64,000 nucleotides of DNA from Heliopora coerulea (Eukaryota; Cnidaria; Anthozoa; Scleralcyonacea; Helioporidae), in contig JASJOG010000662.1 in assembly GCA_030142905.1 (NCBI GenBank), forward strand, positions 1 through 64,000, read 5' to 3'. Shown piece after piece: positions 42,900 to 53,819 of the stretch. A model generated the notes under the pieces. The model did not search any database. It saw nothing but the letters and a program-made list of their open reading frames with translations, and was not told the DNA's origin. The position numbers were made by a program, and so were the translations under genes. Position 1 is the first letter of the stretch. Every line of letters starts with the position of its first letter.

Positions 42900-43900
42900 A
42901 TCCGCCTAGACAATCACTCGTAGACATTTAGATAAGCAGGCCATGACTTCTGGTAAAGTGATTTGTGCACCAATTTATGAAGGTTATGATCTCTTCTCTC
43001 TTTCATTGGCAACCAGCCCAAGTATATCATCACATTCTCTTATATATCGTCCAGTAACATAACTAGCTGCAGCGAATTGTAAGCGTTGCAAACGCTTCAT
43101 CAGAAAATCCGGAAGGGGATGGAAAACGGAGTCATAGTAGTCAATTTTTGAAAAGATCAGAGATTCAACTAATTGTTTCTTCAGATTAAAATCAGCAAAG
43201 TGTTTGATTTTCCTTAGAAGACCAAGAATAGCATGGCTACTCTTACACAGTTGTTTTACTTCTTCGTCCCACTTGAGGTGCTCATCTATGAAGATGCCAA
43301 GTAGTTTGGTCTATTTTATAAGTTCTAAGGCTTCTCCAAAATTACTCAATCTTGGAGTGCCGTCATCTCGAGAGTGGACAGGTGCCATTTGTGTAGTTGA
43401 AAACAACATAGTCTTTGTCTTTGTCGGGTTCAGTGCCAGATGTGAGTCAATGGATCACGAGCTCAGATTAGTTAGAGCTCGGTTTTGAAAAGTTTAAAAC
43501 TGAGTTTATTTGGAATGAGTCAGTCCTTTACATTGTCAAGGTCAGAATTTGGGGTGGCTTCAGCTTCTTGTTGAAATACTTCCCAGATGAAATTAAAGTT
43601 GTGTCATCAGCAAACATTCAAGTCGATGAGTACTTCAAACAATTTCGCAAATCATTTACGTAAACTAAGAGCAGAAGAGGCCCCAGAATTGAACTTTGGG
43701 GAACACCACACTTCACTGTTCTCGGACAGGACAGTTAACCATTAATGAAACATATTTGAGTTCTGTTTGTCATATATGATCGAAAAAGATTTAATGCAGT
43801 TAAACTGATACCATATATGCCAAGATTTTGTATTAAAATTTTGTGATCTACGGTATCAAAGGCCTTTTTTGGTCAAGAAAGACCACAAAATCAAACAAAT
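42900..43900 (-). mobile_element. LINE reverse transcriptase fragment with several breaks
   Basis: Minus strand from 43,730 downwards: K-C-G-V-P-Q-S-S-I-L-G-P-L-L, M-F-A-D-D-T-T-L, then N-F-S-K (shift), Y-V-V-F-N-Y-T-N, L-G-I-F-I-D-E-H-L-K-W-D-E-E-V, and L-V-E-S-L-I-F-S-K-I-D-Y. The order is that of a CR1/Jockey-type RT. Multiple stops. Confidence 0.75.
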
Positions 43901-44452
43901 CAAAAAAGCGTTCTTCGCAACAAACATTTTGACGCACGACCTGTTTGTGGGTTTCAATCAATGTCGAAGGATTGATTGAAACTCACACACAGCCCAACTG
44001 ACGGGATTCCTCTGCAACAGTACCATCAGCATGGTTTCCATGGTTTTTTGTGCCGGCTTGTCTTGAAATTGCCAGAATTTAAATTTAATACGGTTAGTGA
44101 AAATCGTATAAAAGTTTGTGAACAACAAAAATTGTTTTTGCTGCAGGACCCATACAGTGGGTTTTAAAGCGAGTGAGGCGAAAGCAAAAGTTTTATGTAA
44201 AACGAGGGGACACCAGAACCATATATTTCTTGAAAGTTTCCAGTTTTCTTGGGACAAGTAAAAATTACAAAATTTTCCCATGTTTTTGAGATATCTCTAA
44301 TTTGGTTTACAATTAATTTTGCTTTTATCTGTGGTCAGTTGAAGAGCAATAGTTTTATCAACATCATTAGAGTAAAATTGAGTAAACTTGTAAAATTAAG
44401 GAATGGTTAATGTTGCATTATCTCCTTCAAATGGATTGAAAATTCCGTGGGC
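43900..44452. other. Unassigned sequence
   Basis: Overlapping frames on both strands (43,958-44,281) share no recognisable family. Nothing supported. Confidence 0.3.
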
Positions 44453-44466
44453 TGTGGACACTAAAT

Positions 44467-44719
44467 ATAAAACAAAACATAATCCAAAGATCAGCATCTT
44501 GAGAAATCAAAGATATGGATTGAAACAAGACGAGAAATGAGTTTGTGATATTTCGATTTTATTACATAATCAGACTGACGATGATTTTGTAATAAAATCG
44601 AAATATCACAAACTCATTTCTCGTCTTGTTTCAATCCATATCTTTGATTTCTCAAGATGCTGATCTTCGGATTATGTTTTGTTTTATATTTTTTCAAATT
44701 GTCGGCTGGTATTGGTTCT
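44467..44719 (+). mobile_element. Short fold-back element with 14-bp target duplication and hammerhead-like core
   Basis: Target duplication TGTGGACACTAAAT at 44,453-44,466 and 44,720-44,733. Arms ACATAATCC(A/G)AAGATCAGCA and complement form a ~100-bp hairpin, followed by a tail with GTCGGCTGGTATTGG. At the hairpin tip, 44,575-44,603: CTGACGA, stem GATTTT/AAAATC, GAAA. No coding capacity. Same family as 1,066-1,259. Confidence 0.7.
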
Positions 44720-44733
44720 TGTGGACACTAAAT

Positions 44734-44961
44734 TGGTGGACGAAATTCAATTAGGTACACGGAGTTCAAATATGAATCGAAAAACGGACAAAAAATTTAA
44801 TCTTTAAAAAACAAATAAAATTACCACCAAAGAATGCCAAGAGAACGGCAAACTGTTCCAAAACTGTACCATACGTTTAAAAAGTCCAATAGTCGAATGA
44901 TAAATCCACTCCAACTTTGCAGTTCTTTGGAGTTAACTTCCGCATGTTCTTCTTTGCTCGT
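44734..44961 (-). other. 3' flank of the galaxin exon
   Basis: This is downstream sequence on the minus strand. An ATTAAA variant of the poly(A) signal lies near 44,798-44,803, about 160 bases past the stop codon. No AATAAA on the minus strand in this stretch. Confidence 0.3.
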
Positions 44962-47900
44962 CTACCCAAGGCAATTACGTCCTCGGCTCTGCACTCTTCC
45001 CCGGCAACACACTTGCGTACGCGCAATGTACGGAAATCGTCCACAGCATGCATTTCGTATTCCTTTAACTGAAAGATATCCACTACAGCAAATTTGAGAG
45101 CGATAATTGTAAGGAATTCTACCACAACAGCTGGTCGATAATCCCTTTGGTCGAATTAGTCCAGAACAACAGATGTGTGTGCGACTGTTGTAAGGTCGAT
45201 TATAACAGCAACTTGTCAGTCGTCCTGCTCTGGAATACACTCTACCGCCACAACAAACTTGAGTTCGATAATTGTAAGGAATTCTACCACAACAGCTTGT
45301 CGCTAGTCCCTTTGGTCGAATTAGTCCAGAACAACAGATGTGTGTACGACTGTTGTATGGTCGATTATAACAGCAACTTGTCAGTCCTCTTGCTTTGGAA
45401 TACACTCTACCGCCACAACAAACTTGAGTTCGATAATTGTAAGGAATCCTACCACAACAGCTTGTCGCTAGTCCCTTTGGTCGAATTAGTCCAGAACAAC
45501 AGATGTGTGTACGACTGTTGTATGGTCGACTATAGCAGCAACTTGTCAGTCCTCTTGCTTTGGAATACACTCTACCGCCACAACAAACTTGAGTTCGATA
45601 ATTGTAAGGAATTCTACCACAACAGCTTGTCGCTAGTCCCTTTGGTCGAATTAGTCCAGAACAACAGATGTGTGTACGACTATTGTATGGTCGATTATAA
45701 CAGCAACTTGTCAGTCCTCTTGCTCTGGAATACACTCTACCGCCACAACAAACTTGAGTTCGATAATTGTAAGGAATTCTACCACAACAGCTTGTCGCTA
45801 GTCCCTTTGGTCGAATTAGTCCAGAACAGCAGATGTGTGTGCGACTGTTGTACGGTCGATTATAACAGCAACTTGTCAGTCCTCTTGCTCTGGAATACAC
45901 TCTACCGCCACAACAAACTTCAGTTCGATAGTTGTAAGGAATCCTACCACAACAGCTTGTCGCTAGTCCCTTTGGTCGAATTAGTCCAGAACAACAGATG
46001 TGTGTACGACTGTTGTATGGTCGACTATAGCAGCAACTTGTCAGTCCTCTTGCTCTGGAATACACTCTACCGCCACAACAAACTTGAGTTCGATAATTGT
46101 AAGGAATTCTACCACAACAGCTTGTCGATAATCCCTTTGGTCGAATAAGTCCAGAACAACAGATGTGTGTACGACTGTTGTATGGTCGATTATAACAGCA
46201 ACTTGTCAGTCCTCTTGCTTTGGAATACACTCTACCGCCACAACAAACTTGAGTTCGATAATTGTAAGGAATCCTACCACAACAGCTTGTCGCTAGTCCC
46301 TTTGGTCGAATTAGTCCAGAACAACAGATGTGTGTACGACTGTTGTATGGTCGACTATAGCAGCAACTTGTCAGTCCTCTTGCTTTGGAATACACTCTAC
46401 CGCCACAACAAACTTGAGTTCGATAATTGTAAGGAATCCTACCACAACAGCTTGTCGCTAGTCCCTTTGGTCGAATTAGTCCAGAACAACAGATGTGTGT
46501 ACGACTGTTGTATGGTCGACTATAGCAGCAACTTGTCAGTCCTCTTGCTTTGGAATACACTCTACCGCCACAACAAACTTGAGTTCGATAATTGTAAGGA
46601 ATCCTACCACAACAGCTTGTCGCTAGTCCCTTTGGTCGAATTAGTCCAGAACAACAGATGTGTGTACGACTGTTGTATGGTCGACTATAGCAGCAACTTG
46701 TCAGTCCTCTTGCTTTGGAATACACTCTACCGCCACAACAAACTTGAGTTCGATAATTGTAAGGAATTCTACCACAACAGCTTGTCGCTAGTCCCTTTGG
46801 TCGAATAAGTCCAGAACAGCAGATGTGTGTGCGACTGTTGTACGGTCGATTATAACAGCAACTTGTCAGTCCTCTTGCTCTGGAATACACTCTACCGCCA
46901 CAACAAACTTGAGTTCGATAGTTGTAAGGAATCCTACCACAACAGCTTGTCGCTAGTCCCTTTGGTCGAATTAGTCCAGAACAGCAGATGTGTGTGCGAC
47001 TGTTGTACGGTCGATTATAACAGCAACTTGTCAGTCCTCTTGCTCTGGAATACACTCTGCCGCCACAACAAACTTGAGTTCGATAATTGTAAGGAATCCT
47101 ACCACAACAGCTTGTCGCTAGTCCCTTTGGTCGAATTAGTCCAGAACAACAGATGTGTGTACGACTGTTGTATGGTCGACTATAGCAGCAACTTGTCAGC
47201 CCTCTTGCTCTGGAATACACTCTACCGCCACAACAAACTTGAGTTCGATAATTGTAAGGAATTCTACCACAACAGCTTGTCGCTAGTCCCTTTGGTCGAA
47301 TTAGTCCAGAACAACAGATGTGTGTACGACTGTTGTATGGTCGACTATAGCAGCAACTTGTCAGTCCTCTTGCTTTGGAATACACTCTACCGCCACAACA
47401 AACTTGAGTTCGATAATTGTAAGGAATCCTACCACAACAGCTTGTCGCTAGTCCCTTTGGTCGAATTAGTCCAGAACAACAGATGTGTGTACGACTGTTG
47501 TATGGTCGATTATAACAGCAACTTGTCAGTCCTCTTGCTTTGGAATACACTCTACCGCCACAACAAACTTGAGTTCGATAATTGTAAGGAATTCTACCAC
47601 AACAGCTTGTCGCTAGTCCCTTTGGTCGAATTAGTCCAGAACAACAGATGTGTGTACGACTGTTGTATGGTCGACTATAGCAGCAACTTGTCAGTCCTCT
47701 TGCTTTGGAATACACTCTACCGCCACAACAAACTTGAGTTCGATAATTGTAAGGAATTCTACCACAACAGCTTGTCGATAATCCCTTTGGTCGAATAAGT
47801 CCAGAACAACAGATGTGTGTACGACTGTTGTATGGTCGATTATAACAGCAACTTGTCAGTCCTCTTGCTTTGGAATACACTCTACCGCCACAACAAACTT

Positions 47901-49712
47901 GAGTTCGATAATTGTAAGGAATCCTACCACAACAGCTTGTCGCTAGTCCCTTTGGTCGAATTAGTCCAGAACAACAGATGTGTGTACGACTGTTGTATGG
48001 TCGACTATAGCAGCAACTTGTCAGTCCTCTTGCTTTGGAATACACTCTACCGCCACAACAAACTTGAGTTCGATAATTGTAAGGAATTCTACCACAACAG
48101 CTTGTCGCTAGTCCCTTTGGTCGAATTAGTCCAGAACAACAGATGTGTGTACGACTGTTGTATGGTCGACTATAGCAGCAACTTGTCAGTCCTCTTGCTT
48201 TGGAATACACTCTACCGCCACAACAAACTTGAGTTCGATAATTGTAAGGAATTCTACCACAACAGCTTGTCGCTAGTCCCTTTGGTCGAATTAGTCCAGA
48301 ACAGCAGATGTGTGTGCGACTGTTGTACGGTCGATTATAACAGCAACTTGTCAGTCCTCTTGCTCTGGAATACACTCTACCGCCACAACAAACTTGAGTT
48401 CGATAATTGTAAGGAATCCTACCACAACAGCTTGTCGCTAGTCCCTTTGGTCGAATTAGTCCAGAACAACAGATGTGTGTGCGACTGTTGTATGGTTGGC
48501 TATAACAGCAACTTGTTGGTCCTCCAGTTCTGGAATAGAGTCTGCCACCACAACAAATGTGAGTACGATAGTTGTAAGGAATTCTACCACAACAGCTTGT
48601 CGATAGTCCCTTTGCTCGAATTATTCCGGAACAACAGATGTGTGTGCGACTGTTGTACGGTCGGCTATAACAGCAACTTGTCAGTCCTCTTGCTCTGGAA
48701 TACAGTCTACCCGTACAACAAACTTGAGTTCGGTAATTGTAAGGGATTCTACCACAACAGCTGGTTGATAGTCCCTTTGGTCGAATAAGTCCAGAACAAC
48801 AGATGTGTGTACGACTGTTGTACGGTCGATTATAACAGCAACTTGTTAGTCCTCCTGCTCTGGAATAGAGTCTGCCGCCACAGCAAATGTGAGTGTGAAA
48901 GTTGTAAGGAATTCTACCACAACAGCTGGTCGATAGTCCCTTTGGTCGAATTAGTCCAGCACAACAGATGTGTGTACGACTGTTGTACGGTCGACTATAA
49001 CAGCAACTTGTCATTCCTCTTGCTCTTGAATACAGTCGGTCGGCACAACAAACTTGAGTTCGATAATTGTAAGGAATTCTACCACAACAGCTGGTCGATA
49101 ATCCCTTTGGTCTAATTAGTCCAGAACAACAGATGTGTGTGCGACTGTTGTACGGTCGATTATAACAGCAACTTGTCAGTCCTCCTGTTCTGGTATATAC
49201 TCTACCTCCACAGCAAACTTGAAAACGATAATTATATGGAATTCTACTGCAACAACTGTTCCATAGTCTTCTGGGTCGAATTACTCCTGCGCAACAGATG
49301 TGTATGCGACTGTTGTACAGTCGGTTATGACAGCAACTTGTCAGTCCTAGTGCTCTTGCATACACTCTGCCTGCACAACAAACTTGAGTGTGATAATTGT
49401 ATGGTATGCTATACGGTTGGCTATCGCAACAACTTGTCTGTCCTGCAGCTTTGGAATACACTCTGCTACCACAGCAAATTTGGGTGTGATAGTTGTACGG
49501 AGTTGTACCACAACAACTTGTCCGTCCAAAAACTCTGGAATAGATTATGCCACTGCAGCATAGTTGTGTTCGATAGTTGTAAAGTGTTCTGTTGAAACAG
49601 CATAACAGTCCCGAACCTCTTCGTACCAGTCTCCCAGCGCAGCATATATGTGTTCTGGTACTGAAAATGCAACTTCGAAGAGATCTTTTTGACAAACTAG
49701 TTGTAAGTAATT
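44962..49712 (-). CDS. Giant galaxin-like Cys-Cys repeat protein (3' exon, ~1,580 codons)
   Basis: Galaxins are secreted proteins of coral skeletal organic matrix, built from ~27-30-residue repeats with Cys-Cys pairs; relatives occur in other animals. The exon is one unbroken frame ending in TAG at 44,962-44,964. It consists of about 28 tandem 55-residue units. Each unit has two halves, roughly P-Y-N-S-R-T-H-I-C-C-S-G-L-I-R-P-K-G-L-A and P-Y-N-Y-R-T-Q-V-C-C-G-G-R-V-Y-S, each followed by a second T/L-S-C-C: about 110 Cys-Cys pairs in all. The protein is Arg/Lys-rich and nearly without Asp/Glu, opposite to the flanking acidic gene. No ATG or signal peptide is visible at the 5' side; a likely phase-1 acceptor (TCGTTTAG) ends at 49,713, so an upstream exon is missing. 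Described galaxins are several hundred residues, so this one is unusually long. Confidence 0.85.
44995..49640 (-). repeat. 165-bp tandem coding repeat of the galaxin exon, with higher-order structure
   Basis: The period is exactly 165 bp (for example 45,156 to 45,321). Units in about 45,300-48,400 are almost identical, while units at both ends are diverged, the usual signature of unequal exchange. A marker substitution (GGACTTATTCG instead of GGACTAATTCG on the minus strand) recurs near 46,141, 46,801, 47,791 and 48,781. The blocks beginning near 46,080 and 47,730 match over several hundred bases, implying a recent 1,650-bp (ten-unit) duplication. Confidence 0.85.
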
Positions 49713-49794
49713 CTAAACGACAGAATTTAAATTGAGATAAGTGGCGTTTTATAAATTATAGCTTTGCTATAATGATTCTGTTAATTGACAATGT

Positions 49795-50200
49795 CAAAAT
49801 AAGGACGAAGAAAATGATAACGGTAAAAGTAGCGATCGAAAAAATGACGGCGGTACTAATGACGATAGCTAAATTGACAATGATGAATTTAATCATTAAA
49901 ATGAAAATGGTAAGTGCAGGTGAATAAAATGATGACGTTAAAGTGATGGCAGAAATGGTAACGACGGTTGAGCTGACTGCAAATGAACATGGGAACGACG
50001 ATAATTTTAATGGAGAAAAAGACTGCGATGAAAGTAAAAACTGTTAAGTGTCGACGGTAAAAATTAACGACGAAAATCATGGCAATGATAATGAGAAGGG
50101 TGGAATTCAAGCCAGGGAATATAACAGTACAAATTTCAACAACGAAAATGATGAGGAGGGCAAAAATACCAGCAGTAAAAATGACAAAAATCATTCTCTT
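49795..50200. repeat. Degenerate AATGACGAT-type simple repeat
   Basis: Purine-rich loose repeats of AATGAY and GAYGRTAA motifs for about 400 bp. The hydrophobic minus frame (49,889-50,230) and acidic plus frame (50,048-50,275) both arise from this composition. It lies directly upstream of the galaxin exon. Confidence 0.5.
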
Positions 50201-50324
50201 AGCTCCATAATGATAATTTATCGTCTCCACATAATATGGTTAAAAATAGGATACCTTGTAAATAGTATTAAATAACGTAAAAAGTTGAAAGTTTACATGG
50301 TGACTGGCGTGACTGATCACTAAG

Positions 50325-50465
50325 AATTCTAACGTTTCGAGCAAAGGCCCTCTTCGTCAGAGAGTGAAACTGGAATGGCAGATTGACTAGGTTTTTACGA
50401 TAAATAGTTCAAAGGTTGGTAACTACCGTGACTGATCTCAAAGAATTCCAATGTTTCGAGCAACA
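50325..50465 (-). mobile_element. PLE terminal repeat, two partial copies
   Basis: TCTAACGTTTCGAGCAAAGG at 50,328 is followed by CGTCAG; a second, shorter copy (CCAATGTTTCGAGCAACATT) lies at about 50,447. Minus strand reads CTGACGA (50,360-50,354), a GAG/CTC-based stem, and GAAA (50,338-50,335). Confidence 0.5.
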
Positions 50466-51830
50466 TTTTGTGTAAAACAACGTTTGGTGTAAAACCAAGT
50501 CTAGTTGCTATTCCCGTTTCGGGACACGTTTCATTGCGATCAGTCATAGTGGTAACCAAACAAATAATATGATTAGATTGGTAATGGAAAACAACTTCGA
50601 AATGATTCAGGATTTTTTTTATCCTCCATTGCCGACCAACGTTGAAGAGCAGCAAGACAAAATAGAGACGACTATACTGTTCAACATAGTCCAATATTTG
50701 TTGACGACAAAGTTTCAATGATGTTGATCCTCAAATGTTGAATGACGTATCATTGGATGAAGAATGCTTGAAAAAGGACAGGTTCGCCTCTTTCTAGTTA
50801 AAGGCCAAATTTACTTTGAAGAGTGAAATCGTCTGGCGTTAGGCACAGTAAAATAGCAAAAGACTTATCCTACTCTTAGTCGTTTTTTGTGGAGAGCACT
50901 GATATTTATTGCTGGACCTTATTCCCTGCCTAACGAATCTTGCCGTAATATGACTTTGTTCAGATGAAATTGATTACTCGTGATAATGTAGGAGGAGCCA
51001 TGCGCGAATAGCTGAGGTAAACGCTAAGCGAAGTTAAATATTAACTCGCCTAATTCAACAAGTCTCTAAATTGAAATAATTTGTTGAATTTAAGTGAAAA
51101 GGTCACTAAATTAAAAAACAATTGAAAAAGAAAAACAGCCATTGATTTGTATTCCGGAGTGCAATATTTACAAGCTCTTGTATGTAAGAACTTGCAGAAT
51201 AGAATGAAGCTCATCTTTCTTCTACCTCGAGATTCAAATTTCAGGCGCTTTATTGCTAGATATTAGTGTCTGCCAAACAATTTCAAAAGTAATTGTCATG
51301 ATGTTCAGTTACCGACAATCCCTCTTCAGGGTAGTGAAAAATCTAGCCCGCGAGAACACGACAACTAACTGCTATGTCCGTAGCTTACTATTTGATTATG
51401 CGCTGACTAACGCCAGAAGATTTTACTAGTCAAAGGATAACGTGTCATATCGGAGGGTATAAACTCGAAATAGTTTGTTGGAGTCATTGTCTTGCGATGA
51501 GTTGTGTGTGTGTATATCCATGGATTCCGGCCCCTCAAGAATGCCGTGTGCAAGCTGGTGGACTGGTATGTTGCTGACCAAACCATTCTTAGGTACCGTA
51601 TTGAATAAAATCGATCTGGTCTCATCCTTTTTTCCCTTTTATGGATATCTCAGACGTTGTTTACATTATTTGAACATTGAAGCCAGTAAATGATTTAAGG
51701 CCGGCAAGGGAAATGGCTTTCTTGGTGCCTGCGGCTGGTTTCGCTTTTGAGGACCACCTCAGTAACTGGACAATTTATGACTTGAAACAGCAGTTCTCAA
51801 AGTTACCTTCTTGGAACATGCGTTTGTCAA
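50466..51830. other. Unassigned sequence
   Basis: No supported gene on either strand; short overlapping frames only. The missing 5' exon(s) of the galaxin gene could lie here or further right but were not recognised. Confidence 0.3.
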
Positions 51831-51834
51831 TTGT

Positions 51835-52500
51835 TCACTTTTTGCAGCAACGCTTTGTCTTGGCTCTTTCTGATTTATATGAACAAAAGACGTAAAGAAA
51901 CTCGCTTGCTGTCAGGACATTTGCTAAGCGACTAACTGTATTAAAACGACATTCTTCGCTGAAGTTGAACAGATGCCGATTTGTATAAATCTTGAGACTT
52001 TTCACGTTCTGGTTACCACTTACCTGACCTACACAATCACAGGTACGTCTGAATCGAGTAGCTTTGAAGTACAAGTTCTGTGAACGGAATTGTTTTGAGC
52101 AGCTTTGAAAAGTAGCTTCCCAACTTCGTTCTTCCCTAAGAGAGACTTCTTGTACCAAATATTATCGCCTGGATTTTGCTGGTGTTTATTGGTAATATAG
52201 TATGAAAATTCTGGTTCATTCATCTCTGTACGACGATTCCTTTTGAACATTTTGCAGTATTTAACCGGACGGCGTTCATGGTCAATTGTTTGAAAAGTGG
52301 GATAGCACACTCCTCGTCCAGAAGAGTTGCCCAGGCCATGACAGTCTTTGGATACTTTCTCCGCTTTCCATACAAAGATTTCATGGCCTCAATCAGGATT
52401 TTTTCCCTATGAAATGTCGCCCCACTGAAGACGTTAGGATTTATTTCTGGCTCGAAACAAAAATGCAAGGCAAACAGCCACAAGGTGACTCGCTGCAAAA
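51835..52500 (-). pseudogene. Possible broken gene of unknown family
   Basis: Three overlapping minus-strand frames (52,498-52,220, 52,310-52,029, 52,158-51,835) read like ordinary protein (for example F-H-R-E-K-I-L-I-E-A-M-K-S-L-Y-G-K-R-R-K) but switch frame with stops between. It could be a decayed gene or old transposon; no family is recognised. Confidence 0.25.
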
Positions 52501-53740
52501 CTACTTGTTTTTGGTCACCAAATTATCCTTCGATAAAACAGTTGGCCGCTTCAGTCTTTCTCACCTTCAAGAGTGGTTTGTGCATGATCACCTTTGCAGT
52601 ATTCCACCAGTAATGCTTTCATCAGGATTTTAAAAACCTCTCAAGAAAGTTTAAAGTCGTCTTTGTGTAAATTTACCATTGAACCCTTTGTATTGAGGTG
52701 CCACTGAACGCTTAGTTGAAAATACGCAAGAGTTGCAGGTTTGTACGCCATTTTTCTTTGTTATTGATGTTTTACCGTGGAAAAAGTACGTCGTTTACTT
52801 CCCTCTTCTCGTTCTTCTTTCGACAAAACTTGCACAAGGTTTGCTTGTCGTATTTTGTTTTATGTTTTGTATTTTCTGATTTTTAATTTGTCAGCGATAA
52901 AAATGGAGAACTCCTTCATGTTTTCTTTGTTTATTTCGTCGGTTTCGTAATTCGTTTCACCTTCGTCACCAAAGTGTTGTACCTCCGGATGAATACTTAG
53001 CATAAATCTACTTCATAGAACTTCTAATAAACATTTTTAACCAAATTTGAGATAATTTAGAATTTATCAGTTTTTTAAGACAAAAAAATAAAAAAAAATT
53101 CATACATGAGCTGTCCGTGAGGCTGATATCCTCCCGGTAATCTTTGAGAATGATCAATTTTAAGACGGAAAGCCTGGCTATCTAATAAAAAATCTTTCTT
53201 CAAAGCAAAATGAGTGAAAGGTTTTATTGGGAAATGACTCGAAATATCTCAAGATCGCAATTAATGCAGGGTCTTGCTATGAACATCCATTGATAAGCAG
53301 CAGAATTGTCTGAATGGATCTCATCATTTATTAAACTGTTAAAGGTTATTCTCACCAAACGTTTTGTTTTAATAAAACAGAATAGAAATTTTAAACGTAA
53401 ATACGACGACAAGCAGTTTATATGTAAAATAATTTACAGTATGGATTGTTAATATTTGTGGCCAAATATTGTGTTTTCTTTGTTGCATTACCTCCTCCAG
53501 TTATAGTAAGAACGATTTGTATTTATTGACAATTTTGAAAAATTATCATTGTTACTTGGATTCTCGAGAGATATATTGGAAGGGTGGGCGAGGGTTTGTT
53601 GCGTACACGTATTACTAGTAATAATGATAATGATGAAAATTACATTTTAGAAGTGTGAGAGCTTGGAGATTATCTTGAGATGATACGTGAATGATCGTCA
53701 AGCTCTATGTTCAGAAAAATGATTCTTTACCTCACTGAGT
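52501..53740. other. Unassigned sequence
   Basis: AT-rich; no supported feature. Confidence 0.3.
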
Positions 53741-53743
53741 CTT

Positions 53744-53816
53744 GGTAGCTCAATGGCTAAAGCGTCTCTCCGGTCATCAGAAGGTTGCGAGTTCGATCCC
53801 CGTCTGGGGCTAAGAA
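53744..53816 (+). mobile_element. tRNA-like sequence (SINE head or tRNA pseudogene)
   Basis: A box TAGCTCAATGG and B box GTTCGATCCCC at normal spacing. The acceptor strands (GTCTTGG and CTGGGGC) do not pair and the T stem is poor, so a working tRNA is unlikely. It lies at the left breakpoint of duplication copy B. Confidence 0.45.
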
Positions 53817-53819
53817 ATC

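Noticed and set aside
45156..48790. CRISPR-like array of regular repeats
   Set aside because: The 165-bp units are contiguous, coding and have no variable spacers; the sequence is eukaryotic.
45147..49595. Long plus-strand open frames across the Cys-Cys repeat array
   Set aside because: They are the antisense shadow of the 165-bp repeat: any frame without a stop in one unit stays open in all. The minus frame is unbroken for ~1,580 codons and has the galaxin pattern; the plus frames are broken at several units.
49889..50230. Hydrophobic minus-strand frame upstream of the galaxin exon, a possible signal peptide or membrane protein
   Set aside because: It is the complement of a purine-rich AATGAC-type simple repeat; the hydrophobicity follows from base composition, and no donor or acceptor fits the galaxin frame.
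53744..53816. Functional tRNA gene
   Set aside because: A and B boxes are present but acceptor and T stems do not pair.
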